DNA of 64,000 nt. It comes from Corynebacterium sp. ES2730-CONJ. GTDB lineage: Bacteria; Actinomycetota; Actinomycetes; Mycobacteriales; Mycobacteriaceae. Positions 28,879-38,706 of this stretch are shown here, piece after piece (positions within the stretch are counted from its first letter, which is position 1; each line of letters opens with the position of its first letter). The translations under genes and the position numbers were made by a program. Under the pieces are notes generated by a model. The model was not told the DNA's origin. It searched no databases and was given only the letters and a program-made list of their open reading frames with translations. The stretch is taken from the NCBI RefSeq assembly GCF_024834055.1, contig NZ_JANUXZ010000007.1, forward strand, positions 1-64,000, in the 5' to 3' direction.

Positions 28879-29664
28879 GTGTTATTCGCCATTCTCTTAG
28901 GCTTCATAATTGCTCTCATCGTTGTCCTCCTACGCAGCAATAGCGCTAGCACAGAACTGAGTGCTACCGACTTTTCCGACGCCATCGCAGAAGCTCGGCA
29001 CTGGAATGAGCGTCTGGGCTCCCAGATACTGACCCTATCTGGTACCGATAAGGCTTCCACCCAAGCACTTGCAGATGCCTCCGAGCGCCACACTGCCTCT
29101 AGCGCTCAAATTCAATCCGCCCAAACTCCCAGACAGGCAGCATTAGCTCGCGAGGCCGCCCTCGAGGGTCTGTACTATATACAAGCTGCTCGAGAGATCA
29201 TGGAACTACCGGCTGGACCCGCGCTCCCATTGCTCGAAGGGCAACAAAAGGCCGGTCGCGTGACCGAGGAGCGTACCATTACCTTTGAGGGGCAGGCTAT
29301 TACCGCCTCCCCACGCCCGACGCACCGCACCCCCAATTACTATCCAGGTGGTGTGGTGGCTGGGCGCCCGGTTCCCGCCGGCTGGTACTCCACCGCATGG
29401 TGGGCGGGTGCACTACACACGGGCATGTGGGCCGTGGGCTCGGCTGTCCTCTTCTCATCCATGTTTGGGGGAATGGCAGGCGCCGACGCTGCCGCCGACG
29501 CTGCCGCCGACGCTGCCGCCGACGCTGCCGCCTACGACGGCGGCCACGATATTGGTGGCGATACTGTAGGTAACGGCGATATTCTCCCCGACGATGGCGG
29601 TGGCGGATTTTTCGACGGAGATATGGGCGGCGGATTTTTCGACGGCGGCGGATTCGATTTTTAA
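28879..29664 (+). CDS. membrane protein with Ala/Asp repeats and Gly/Asp-rich tail
   Basis: 261 aa from GTG 28879 with AAGGA 7 bases upstream; an in-frame start at 28789 would lengthen it by 30 residues. Residues 2-18 form one membrane helix (LFAILLGFIIALIVVLL). A helical region follows, about 30-125, rich in Ala, Ser and Gln. A second hydrophobic stretch (WWAGALHTGMWAVGSAVLFSS) precedes the block ADAAADAAADAAADAAA and a tail rich in Gly, Asp and Phe ending GGFDF. The Ala/Asp block comes from four identical 12-base units. I do not recognise a named family; similar Gly-rich tails are seen in corynebacterial membrane proteins. Confidence 0.7.
   Translation: MLFAILLGFIIALIVVLLRSNSASTELSATDFSDAIAEARHWNERLGSQILTLSGTDKASTQALADASERHTASSAQIQSAQTPRQAALAREAALEGLYYIQAAREIMELPAGPALPLLEGQQKAGRVTEERTITFEGQAITASPRPTHRTPNYYPGGVVAGRPVPAGWYSTAWWAGALHTGMWAVGSAVLFSSMFGGMAGADAAADAAADAAADAAAYDGGHDIGGDTVGNGDILPDDGGGGFFDGDMGGGFFDGGGFDF
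29485..29532 (+). repeat. four tandem 12-base units inside a coding region
   Basis: gacgctgccgcc occurs four times end to end and encodes Asp-Ala-Ala-Ala. Gain or loss of units keeps the frame, so the number may vary between strains. Confidence 0.9.
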
Positions 29665-29665
29665 T

Positions 29666-29698
29666 AAAAACCTCGAAGAACTACTCTTCGAGGTTTTT
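29666..29698. terminator. bidirectional terminator between membrane protein gene and rpiB
   Basis: Arms 29666-29678 and 29686-29698 pair perfectly over 13 bases with a 7-base loop. A and T runs at the two ends serve both convergent genes. Confidence 0.9.
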
Positions 29699-29700
29699 TA

Positions 29701-30174
29701 TTATGCTCCTGGCACTTCTGGGTAATGCCCGGTTGCTTCAAATTCGCTCAGGATATCAATACGGCGCTGATGTCGGGGCTCCTCGCTCCATGATTGGGCT
29801 AGGAAAGCATCTACGATGGCTAGAACCTCTTGTTCACTATGCATCCGGCCGCCGATGCCAATGAGTTGCGCATTATTATGCTCGCGGGCAAGCTTAGCCG
29901 TCTCCACACTCCACGCTAAAGCACAGCGCGCACCCGGTACCTTATTAGCAGCAATTTGCTCCCCATTTCCAGACCCCCCAAGGACAATGCCGAGGGAACC
30001 TGGATCATCCACCACAGCCTTAGCCGCAGCGAGACAAAAGGCAGGGTAATCGTCTAGGGCATCATATTCGAAGGCGCCACAGTCGACGACGTCGTGCCCA
30101 TTATTCTTAAGATGGTCAATGATGAGTGTTTTCATAGCGAAACCAGCATGGTCTGCTCCGAGATAAATACGCAT
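29701..30174 (-). CDS. rpiB: ribose-5-phosphate isomerase B
   Basis: 157 aa from ATG 30174; the frame reaches 30204 but the family starts at MRIYLGADHAG. It interconverts ribose 5-phosphate and ribulose 5-phosphate in the pentose phosphate pathway. The base is the Glu of GSGNGEQIAANK, as in the mycobacterial enzyme, where Glu replaces the Cys of other RpiB proteins. No good ribosome site is seen; it starts 11 bases after the stop of the DsbA-fold gene and may rely on coupling. Confidence 0.93.
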   Translation of the reverse strand: MRIYLGADHAGFAMKTLIIDHLKNNGHDVVDCGAFEYDALDDYPAFCLAAAKAVVDDPGSLGIVLGGSGNGEQIAANKVPGARCALAWSVETAKLAREHNNAQLIGIGGRMHSEQEVLAIVDAFLAQSWSEEPRHQRRIDILSEFEATGHYPEVPGA

Positions 30175-30184
30175 ATCGATGAGT

Positions 30185-30817
30185 CTAACCTCTTCGTTCA
30201 TCAAAATCGGGGAACTCTGTCCGCGAGCGCTTCAGTTCGAAAAAGTGGGGGTAATTCGCTAACGCCATTGCACCGTCGAAAACCCTGCCAGCTTCCTCCC
30301 CGTGTGGAATTCGCGTCAACACTGGCCCAAAGAATGCAGTCTCGCCCAACTTGATTACCGGGGTCCCTACATCATTGCCCACCTCATCCATCGCCGACTG
30401 ATGGTAGGCGCGCAATTTCTCATCAGCCTTGGTGGAATGGGCAATATCGGCGAGAGATATATCTAAGCCAACGTCTTCCAAGGCTTTGACAATGAGCTCA
30501 TCGTAGGCACCGTCACCTTCCTTAGCACCCTCACCTCCTGGGTGGATCAGTGTGCCGAGTGCCGTATAAAGGGCATCGACTTTCTCAGGTTGAGTATCAG
30601 CAACCTGTGCAAAAACGCGCGCAGGACCCCAATTGGCCTCCATTTTGCGCATATATGCGGGGTCGAGATCGCGGCCCTCATTGAGAACCGAGAGCGACAT
30701 AGGAATCCAGGTCACCTCGATATCTCGAACCTTTTCCACTTCCTTAATCCATCGCGAGGTGATCCAGCAGAAGGGGCACGAGACATCGAACCAAAAACTT
30801 AGCAATTGAGTAGACAT
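30185..30817 (-). CDS. DsbA-fold oxidoreductase, Rv2466c / mycothiol-dependent type
   Basis: 210 aa. Thioredoxin-like fold with active site SCPFCW near residue 14, DsbA-type helical insert, and cis-Pro in GTPVIKLG. The closest family I know is M. tuberculosis Rv2466c, a mycothiol-dependent nitroreductase with CPWC. The order rpiB, this gene, then pepN divergent, is the same as in Mycobacterium. No signal peptide, so it acts in the cytoplasm. Its natural substrate is not established. Confidence 0.9.
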   Translation of the reverse strand: MSTQLLSFWFDVSCPFCWITSRWIKEVEKVRDIEVTWIPMSLSVLNEGRDLDPAYMRKMEANWGPARVFAQVADTQPEKVDALYTALGTLIHPGGEGAKEGDGAYDELIVKALEDVGLDISLADIAHSTKADEKLRAYHQSAMDEVGNDVGTPVIKLGETAFFGPVLTRIPHGEEAGRVFDGAMALANYPHFFELKRSRTEFPDFDERRG

Positions 30818-30836
30818 AGGGGACCTTTCTGATCCT

Positions 30837-30863
30837 TGTATTTTCTGTATTTTCTATATTTTC
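30837..30863. repeat. three tandem 9-base units between divergent genes
   Basis: TGTATTTTC, TGTATTTTC and TATATTTTC follow each other. They lie 20 bases above the DsbA-fold start, in the space shared with the pepN promoter. Confidence 0.7.
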
Positions 30864-30981
30864 TGGGTATATCACCACTCTAGTGACCTTTTGCCTCAGG
30901 CGAGCGATGACCGTCGAGTCTTTGCACCCCGCCTAGAGGAGAATAGAATGACTACTAATAATCAGCCACGTGGAAGGAATC

Positions 30982-33588
30982 ATGTCCTCTATCAATCTCA
31001 CTCAAGTAGAAGCAGCTCAACGCTCACGAATGCTGCATATTAAGCACTATGATTTCCACATCGATATCACTGGTGATACCCACTTCCCCGCCACCACCAC
31101 TGTTGATTTCGAGGTCAAAGAGGAAGGATCCACCTTCATCGATCTGGTTGCCTCCGAGGTGTCCAGCGTAACGTTGGATGGGGAGGATATCACTCGCCAA
31201 GCTGTGCGCAATGATAACGTGTACGACGCTACCAACGGGCTCTCCCTCGATAATCTCTCGGTGGGCAGCCATCAGCTCACAGTGGTATCCACCATGGAGT
31301 TTTCCCATACCGGTCAAGGTCTGCACCGCTTTGTTGATCCCGTTGACGAGGAAGTATATTTCTATACCCAGTTTGAGCCAGCCGATGCCAAGCGCGTCTT
31401 CGCGTGTTTCGATCAACCCGATCTAAAAGCCACCTACTCCATCCATGTCACGGCCCCAGCGCACTGGAAGGTGATCACCAATGCACCGCAAGTCATGAGT
31501 GAAGCGGATAAGGGCGTAGCAACCTTCTCCTCCGAGATTGATTACCCGCTGTCTACCTACCTCGTCGCCATATGCTCTGGTGATTATCATATGGCCTCCG
31601 ATCTCTGGCACGGCACTCTCACCCACCACCAAGAGACACCTGCTGCTGAGCACACCGAGTTAGAGATACCGTTGGCCATCTACTGCCGGAAATCTTTAAG
31701 TGATCACCTGGACGCCGATGCTATCTTCCTCGAGACCAAGCAAGGCTTCGACTTCTACCATGAGAATTTTGGGATGGCGTACCCCTTCGGCAAATACGAC
31801 CAGCTTTTTGTCCCCGAATTCAACGCGGGAGCCATGGAGAATGCCGGAGCTGTCACATTCCGCGACGAGTATATTTTCACCTCGAAGAATACACGAACCG
31901 CCTACGAACGACGTTGCGAAACTATTCTGCATGAGATGGCTCATATGTGGTTTGGGGATTTGGTTACTATGCGGTGGTGGGACGACCTCTGGCTCAACGA
32001 GTCCTTTGCTACCTGGGCCGCGTGCGTGTCCCAGTCGGAAGCCACCCAATACGATACCGCGTGGGTCACCTTTGCCACCGACACCAAGGCCTGGGCCTAT
32101 AAGCAGGATATGCTGCCGTCAACCCACCCTATATCCACCGATGCCAGCGATATGGAAACCGCCGAACAGAATTTTGACGGCATAACTTATGCCAAGGGCG
32201 CATCCGTCCTCAAGCAGCTCCAGGCCTATGTAGGCCGTGAGGCATTCTTCGCTGGAGTACGCCAACACTTTGCCAATCATGCCTTCGGTAATGCTACTTT
32301 CGCTGATCTTTTACACGCTCTTAGTGCCAGTTCCGGACGCGATCTCTCTGATTGGGCCGCGCAGTGGCTCAAAACTACCGGAATTAATGAACTGCGCGCG
32401 GATTTTAGTGTCCAGGATAATCGCTATACCTCTTTCGCCCTTACCCAGTCTGGGGCGCACCCAGGGGCCGGCGAATATCGTACACACCGCGTTGCCATTG
32501 GCTTCTATTCGTTGATCGACGGGCAGGTAGTACGCACCGATCGTCTCGAGGTCGATATCGACAGCGAGCGCGTCGAACTCGACCAATTAATAGGCCACCA
32601 AGCTGCCGATCTCGTCCTCGTTAACGACGACGATCTCACCTACTGTCTCATGAAGCTCGATGCGGACTCTCGAGACTTTGCTGCCAAAAATATCGACCGA
32701 ATTGCAGATCCCATGGCACGCACCCTTATCTGGTCGGCGTGCTGGGAAATGGTACGAGCAGGCGACATGCGCGCCCGCGACTTTGTCGACCTGGTGATCA
32801 CCGGCGCTCCCATTGAAACGGAAATCTCGGTCCTCCAGCGCGTTCTCGGCCAAGCCACCCAGGCACTCGAAGTCTATGCCGATCCACAGTGGGTCAAGGA
32901 CACCGGTGCACCGCGTTTCAGCAATGCACTGATCGACGCCGCTGCTGCCGCTGAAGCGGGATCTGATACCCAACTCGCCTTCGTTCAAGAGCTGTGCGCC
33001 AACCCCTTAGACGATAGGGGGCGGGCTCTCATGCGCAGCATCGTCGACGGTGAACCAGAACTAAATGGGCTCGTAGCCGATCACCAACTCCAGTGGCGCG
33101 CCTTGCGTGCGCTTGTTGCGGCGGGTGCAGTGGCAGATCTGGAGGCAGAGATCCTTTCTCTGAGCACCATTGATCCCTCGGCGACGGGGAAACTATATGC
33201 GCATTTAGTGCGGGCATCTGAAAATACCGCCACCAATAAAGCTGCAGTTTTTACTGAAATCACCGAAGAGGGCCACCGGCTGAGTAATACCACCCTGCGC
33301 TATAAAATGGCCGGACTCACGGGTCTTGCCCGCCCAGAACTGCTCCAGCAACTCAATGACCGATACTTCGAAAAGGTGCCATGGTTATGGGATAACCTCA
33401 CCTCCGAGGTGGCCCAGGGTGTGCTCGCAGGTCTGTATCCCGCGTGGGATATCAGCCCCGAAGGGGTCAAGCGCACCCAGAACTTCCTCGACTCACATAC
33501 GATCAGTGCCGGTATCCGGCGTATTCTTACCGAGCAGCAGGCTCTGGTGGAGCGCGCCATAAGAAATCGCGCTGTCGATGCCGCCTAG
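30982..33588 (+). CDS. pepN: aminopeptidase N (M1 family)
   Basis: 868 aa from ATG 30982 (AAGGA at 4 bases); GTG 30970 four codons upstream is less likely. It trims N-terminal residues from peptides in the cytoplasm. GAMENAGAVTF near residue 284 is the substrate site. The zinc site is HEMAHMWFGDL at 317 with the third ligand in NESFATWAA. The C-terminal part is the ERAP1-like helical domain. Divergent from the DsbA-fold gene, as in mycobacteria. Confidence 0.96.
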   Translation: MSSINLTQVEAAQRSRMLHIKHYDFHIDITGDTHFPATTTVDFEVKEEGSTFIDLVASEVSSVTLDGEDITRQAVRNDNVYDATNGLSLDNLSVGSHQLTVVSTMEFSHTGQGLHRFVDPVDEEVYFYTQFEPADAKRVFACFDQPDLKATYSIHVTAPAHWKVITNAPQVMSEADKGVATFSSEIDYPLSTYLVAICSGDYHMASDLWHGTLTHHQETPAAEHTELEIPLAIYCRKSLSDHLDADAIFLETKQGFDFYHENFGMAYPFGKYDQLFVPEFNAGAMENAGAVTFRDEYIFTSKNTRTAYERRCETILHEMAHMWFGDLVTMRWWDDLWLNESFATWAACVSQSEATQYDTAWVTFATDTKAWAYKQDMLPSTHPISTDASDMETAEQNFDGITYAKGASVLKQLQAYVGREAFFAGVRQHFANHAFGNATFADLLHALSASSGRDLSDWAAQWLKTTGINELRADFSVQDNRYTSFALTQSGAHPGAGEYRTHRVAIGFYSLIDGQVVRTDRLEVDIDSERVELDQLIGHQAADLVLVNDDDLTYCLMKLDADSRDFAAKNIDRIADPMARTLIWSACWEMVRAGDMRARDFVDLVITGAPIETEISVLQRVLGQATQALEVYADPQWVKDTGAPRFSNALIDAAAAAEAGSDTQLAFVQELCANPLDDRGRALMRSIVDGEPELNGLVADHQLQWRALRALVAAGAVADLEAEILSLSTIDPSATGKLYAHLVRASENTATNKAAVFTEITEEGHRLSNTTLRYKMAGLTGLARPELLQQLNDRYFEKVPWLWDNLTSEVAQGVLAGLYPAWDISPEGVKRTQNFLDSHTISAGIRRILTEQQALVERAIRNRAVDAA

Positions 33589-33597
33589 CTCGTACTC

Positions 33598-33630
33598 CCC
33601 CGTCGCTGCTCTTATTAAGAAGCGGCGGGG
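33598..33630 (+). terminator. hairpin after pepN
   Basis: CCCCGTCGCT (33598-33607) pairs with AGCGGCGGGG (33621-33630) with one G-T pair. AATATTT follows, a weak tail. Confidence 0.6.
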
Positions 33631-33655
33631 AATATTTACTACTATGGCGTAAATC

Positions 33656-34567
33656 ATGGACACAATTTCTCAATTTATAGCCGATCACCCGGTGATCTGG
33701 CACTGGCTCGTCAATGCTCCCCTCAAGATCATATTGACCTTGGTGGCAGCTGTTGCTCTCCACGCTGGACTACGCTTTGCCATCCAAAAAGCTGCGAAAG
33801 TACACTTAAGCCGCTCGACGAGACCGCAGCACGAATACGCTGCGCTCACCAAAGCTCTTAGCTCCCTGGAAGTCACGAAGCAGGCTCAGCGTGAGTCACG
33901 GATCCGCACTCTCAGTTCCGTCGCACGAAGCGCAGTGAGTATTGTCGTGTGGACATGGGCGGCTCTTTCGATTTTAGGGATCCTCGGGGTTAATGTGGCC
34001 CCGCTAATTGCCTCTGCAGGCATCGCGGGTGTTGCCTTAGGTTTTGGCGCCCAAACATTGGTGAAGGATTTTATTTCCGGTATTTTCATGCTCATTGAGG
34101 ACCAGTATGGGGTGGGCGATTTTATCGATGCTGGTGAAGTAATCGGAACAGTCGAGGCGGTATCTTTACGCCTTACTACCGTGCGCGATGTCAAAGGTAC
34201 ACTGTGGTTTATCCGTAACGGTGAAATTCAGAGGATAGGTAATTACAGCCAAGATTATTCCATCGCTCACCTCACAGCGCCGATAAGCTACCGCGCCGAT
34301 ATCGAGCGTGCTATGGAGATCTTCGCGGCTACCACCCTCGAGGCCATCGAGTCCGAGAAATTAAAGGGTTTCATTTTGGATAAGCCGCTTATCGATGGTG
34401 TCAACGAAATTGGTGCGGATTATATCCAGTTACGCATCCGGGTACGCACCCTCCCCGATAAGCAGTGGACCGTCGAACGCTATATTCACCAACGTGTACT
34501 CAATAATCTAAGGTCCGCCAATATTGCCCTACCCTACCGTCACTTCTATCAGATCGAAGATGAATAA
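33656..34567 (+). CDS. small-conductance mechanosensitive channel, MscS family
   Basis: 303 aa. Three or so membrane helices in the first 130 residues; the pore helix is SAGIAGVALGFGAQTLVKDFISG, followed by FMLIEDQYGVGDFIDAG, which is the MscS beta domain entry. A cytoplasmic vestibule domain follows. It releases solutes on hypo-osmotic shock. The protein is shorter than the C. glutamicum glutamate exporter MscCG and lacks its extra C-terminal helix. Coupled to glbO by overlap or one-base spacing. Confidence 0.93.
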   Translation: MDTISQFIADHPVIWHWLVNAPLKIILTLVAAVALHAGLRFAIQKAAKVHLSRSTRPQHEYAALTKALSSLEVTKQAQRESRIRTLSSVARSAVSIVVWTWAALSILGILGVNVAPLIASAGIAGVALGFGAQTLVKDFISGIFMLIEDQYGVGDFIDAGEVIGTVEAVSLRLTTVRDVKGTLWFIRNGEIQRIGNYSQDYSIAHLTAPISYRADIERAMEIFAATTLEAIESEKLKGFILDKPLIDGVNEIGADYIQLRIRVRTLPDKQWTVERYIHQRVLNNLRSANIALPYRHFYQIEDE

Positions 34568-34568
34568 T

Positions 34569-34982
34569 ATGTCCTCTCCTCTCGATACTCCCTCAAGCCA
34601 CACAGACCCCCGCACTCTCTACGAGGCAGTGGGTGGGAATGAGTTTTTCACCCGCGTCGTGCGCCGCTTCTACCATCAGGTTCGCACTGACGATCTCATC
34701 GGACCAATGTATCCTGCAGACGATTTCGAGGGCGCCGAGGAGCGTCTGAGGACCTTCCTTGCACAATACTGGGGTGGGCCCACTACCTATAGCGATAACC
34801 GCGGACATCCCAGGCTGCGGATGCGTCACGCACCTTTTGCTATAGGAGAGGTCGAGGCTAAACGTTGGTTAGAGATGATGACGAACGCTCTTAACGAAGA
34901 AGAAAATCTGGATCCCACTCTTCGTGAAGCTATCGACTCTCATATGACACGGGTAGCATATATGCTGATCAACCAACGTTAA
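34569..34982 (+). CDS. glbO: group II truncated haemoglobin
   Basis: 137 aa from ATG 34569, one base after the mscS stop; ATG 34560 overlapping mscS is an alternative. Truncated globin with LYEAVGGNEFF, the B-helix FYHQVRTDDLI and the proximal-His region RMRHAPFAIG, which is the TrbO signature. The WGGP motif is typical. It binds oxygen and can act in redox or nitrogen-oxide chemistry. The M. tuberculosis glbO lies in the same neighbourhood. Confidence 0.94.
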   Translation: MSSPLDTPSSHTDPRTLYEAVGGNEFFTRVVRRFYHQVRTDDLIGPMYPADDFEGAEERLRTFLAQYWGGPTTYSDNRGHPRLRMRHAPFAIGEVEAKRWLEMMTNALNEEENLDPTLREAIDSHMTRVAYMLINQR

Positions 34983-35599
34983 AGGCCCAAAAGATTTGCG
35001 GCAGAGGTATAGTAGGCGCTCCCATAGGGGGCGTCTACTCGTATCCACACCCCTAAGCCGGAGACGCGAAGGTGTCGCGGAATATCAATAGGTGCGCTAT
35101 CAGTGGGAATGAGTCCGAATGCTTGGAGAGCAAAAATCATTCGCATTGGTATCTCTACCTGGGTGTGGGCATTGCTCACAGTGATAACGGTTTGATTCAT
35201 CAGCGATTGTGGTGGCCCAAGCGGACCAGAGAATTGTCGGGCCAGCGCGCTTCCTTGAGTAGCGAGCTGATAAACCGCAGCGGCGGGGATCTCGTCGATC
35301 AGCTGAAAATCCTCGACGCGAGGCAGCGCACCCGCGGACCAGGAGGCATCGTGAGTAGGGTATGGTCCTTGCCCGAAAAGGTCAGCAGCGCGCAGTACCG
35401 CCCCACTCCGGCTAATACTGCCCGACACCCTTCTGGAGATAAGTACCCCAAAACCCGTGGGTACAAAAGCTTCGACACCTGATTCAACTTGCTGAAGACG
35501 TACGAATGTGTGCTCATCAAAAAGTATCGCTCGCTCAATGAGGGACCGAAGTCCCCCTAAACCTCCGGTAACAACGAGGGATATATTGCTGTTATGCAA
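34979..35599 (-). CDS. conserved actinobacterial protein of unknown function (Rv2474c position)
   Basis: About 206 aa if it starts at TTG 35599, where AAGG lies 9 bases upstream. The open frame extends to 35746 but this would run through the thioesterase gene. Segments VSGLGVWIRVDAPYGSAYYTSAANLLGL, in part, and HASWSAGALPRVEDFQL-like blocks look folded, with no known catalytic motif. Its place between a thioesterase and glbO matches an unannotated mycobacterial gene. The start overlaps the thioesterase stop, so expression is coupled. Function unknown. Confidence 0.6.
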   Translation of the reverse strand: MHNSNISLVVTGGLGGLRSLIERAILFDEHTFVRLQQVESGVEAFVPTGFGVLISRRVSGSISRSGAVLRAADLFGQGPYPTHDASWSAGALPRVEDFQLIDEIPAAAVYQLATQGSALARQFSGPLGPPQSLMNQTVITVSNAHTQVEIPMRMIFALQAFGLIPTDSAPIDIPRHLRVSGLGVWIRVDAPYGSAYYTSAANLLGL

Positions 35600-36005
35600 G
35601 AGAAAGAACCTTAACTTCGCTATCTTTAAGCTGACGCGGGCTCCCCGTGACAATATCGACGGCCACTTGAACAACGTCGATGGTGCATGCCACTGTCCCA
35701 TCGGCATCTCTAATGACTTGCCGAGTACAAAAGGAGGTATTCCCAATCTCGATGACCTGAGTTTCTACTGTCACCTCTTTGGTATTGGAAAGGATGGGTC
35801 GGAGGTATTCAGCTTCAATCTTGCGCACAAATGCAGCTGGAATATCGAGTCCGCGCTTGCCAAATTCGCGTTGTGCGTAAATGAGGCGAGCCTCTTGAGC
35901 CAATTCAATATAGGCAGAGTTTGTGATGTGGTGGAATTGATCAAAATCGCCCCATCTTGTGGGTATTTTTTCAATATGTACACCGTGGTGACTATCACTG
36001 GTCAT
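35592..36005 (-). CDS. acyl-CoA thioesterase, 4HBT hotdog fold
   Basis: 137 aa. The hotdog signature is in TRWGDFDQFHHITNSAYIEL, where the Asp after WG is the usual catalytic residue, and in the strand VETQVIEIGNTSFCTRQVI. It should hydrolyse an acyl-CoA. The order ettA, thioesterase, unknown protein matches mycobacteria. Substrate length cannot be told from sequence. Confidence 0.9.
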   Translation of the reverse strand: MTSDSHHGVHIEKIPTRWGDFDQFHHITNSAYIELAQEARLIYAQREFGKRGLDIPAAFVRKIEAEYLRPILSNTKEVTVETQVIEIGNTSFCTRQVIRDADGTVACTIDVVQVAVDIVTGSPRQLKDSEVKVLSLA

Positions 36006-36084
36006 AACGTAGGTGGAGCCTTTCTCATCTGTTATTAATCTCTCTCTAGGCTAACAGTGTTGAGGCTGATTGGGTTTAAAAAGA

Positions 36085-36110
36085 ACCGCCGTGGGTGTTC
36101 ACGGCGGTTA
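36085..36110 (-). terminator. terminator after ettA
   Basis: AACCGCCGTG / CACGGCGGTT pairs over 10 bases with a 6-base loop just past the ettA stop, followed on the minus strand by TTCTTTTT. Confidence 0.85.
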
Positions 36111-36114
36111 TCCA

Positions 36115-37785
<1,671 letters not shown>

Positions 37786-37870
37786 GTTATCTGCCCCTTA
37801 TATGTCAATCGTTTTATAACTATCAGATCACCCAAAACAGTACATCACTACAAAAAAAAGCGCACCACAT

Positions 37871-37909
37871 CATCTATAAGACCGATACCTCATGTCGGTC
37901 TTATAGATG
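37871..37909 (-). terminator. hairpin after ssb
   Basis: A 15-base perfect stem (37871-37885 with 37895-37909) lies just past the ssb stop. The T run on the minus strand starts 10 bases later, so termination may be partial. Confidence 0.65.
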
Positions 37910-37917
37910 GGCAATGC

Positions 37918-38502
37918 CTAGGCACTCACAACGGTTGGCGTATGAGCTCTCCCTTTACTCGTAGGGGTTGTGATTTCCTTAGCGTTAACCTCATCGAGCT
38001 GAATGACGTCGCGCACAATCTGTTCGCTCTCTGGCTCAATGCTCACGGTTTCGGCTCTCCGGGCTTTATCCAACTCACTGCGGTGATAGCGACAGGCATA
38101 TTTGCGCATATCCACCCCGATATGCGTTGCTCGAACCACAATCCGAGATTCGGTCTTGCCTTCCCGCTCCCATTCTTTGTGGATGAGATCCCCGAGTACA
38201 ATCACCTGAGTGCCCTTACCACCCTCCCCTAGGGCGAGATGAGCGTTATGGGCCAAGTTCCCCCAGCACTCTACATCAATATAGAGCTGGTTATAGCTGA
38301 TAAACCCAGAATTCTCGACCCGGCTGTGATCGGATTGAGCAGAATCTCTAGCGGTCTCGGAGTTGCCGGTATCGGCGTGGTGTGGGTCGCGACGATACCG
38401 AGAGGAAGCAATGCGGAATTTGGTGAGCATTGCGCCGGACGGGAAATGATAGACAGTGGGATCGCTGGTGAGATTTCCAACGATAGTGGTTGTGCTGAGC
38501 AT
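37918..38502 (-). CDS. ssb: single-stranded DNA-binding protein, paralogous type
   Basis: 194 aa. OB fold begins TTIVGNLTSDPTVYHFPSG; the strand FRIASSRYRR and the segment YIDVECWGNLAHNA are typical. It has an extra stretch of about 20 polar residues between strands, and the C-terminus ends THTPTVVSA without the acidic DDDIPF-like tail of the main SSB, so it cannot recruit partners in the usual way. It sits by ettA as in Mycobacterium. It may act in recombination or competence rather than in replication. Confidence 0.85.
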   Translation of the reverse strand: MLSTTTIVGNLTSDPTVYHFPSGAMLTKFRIASSRYRRDPHHADTGNSETARDSAQSDHSRVENSGFISYNQLYIDVECWGNLAHNAHLALGEGGKGTQVIVLGDLIHKEWEREGKTESRIVVRATHIGVDMRKYACRYHRSELDKARRAETVSIEPESEQIVRDVIQLDEVNAKEITTPTSKGRAHTPTVVSA

Positions 38503-38706
38503 AAGGATCTAATCCCCTTTCATGGGATACGAATAGTGGATCACCGTCCCTGCCCGTTTCCACACTGCCCAGCGCCATCCCTTGCGTGAGCTGCTGATTG
38601 AGCAGAGTTTTCGATACCCTCAGTGTCGTTGATTGTGATCCCCACGTCGCGGCGAGTCAGTAGGTGTGACTGGATCCTGTGGATAATATGCCAGCTTGAG
38701 ATTTTC

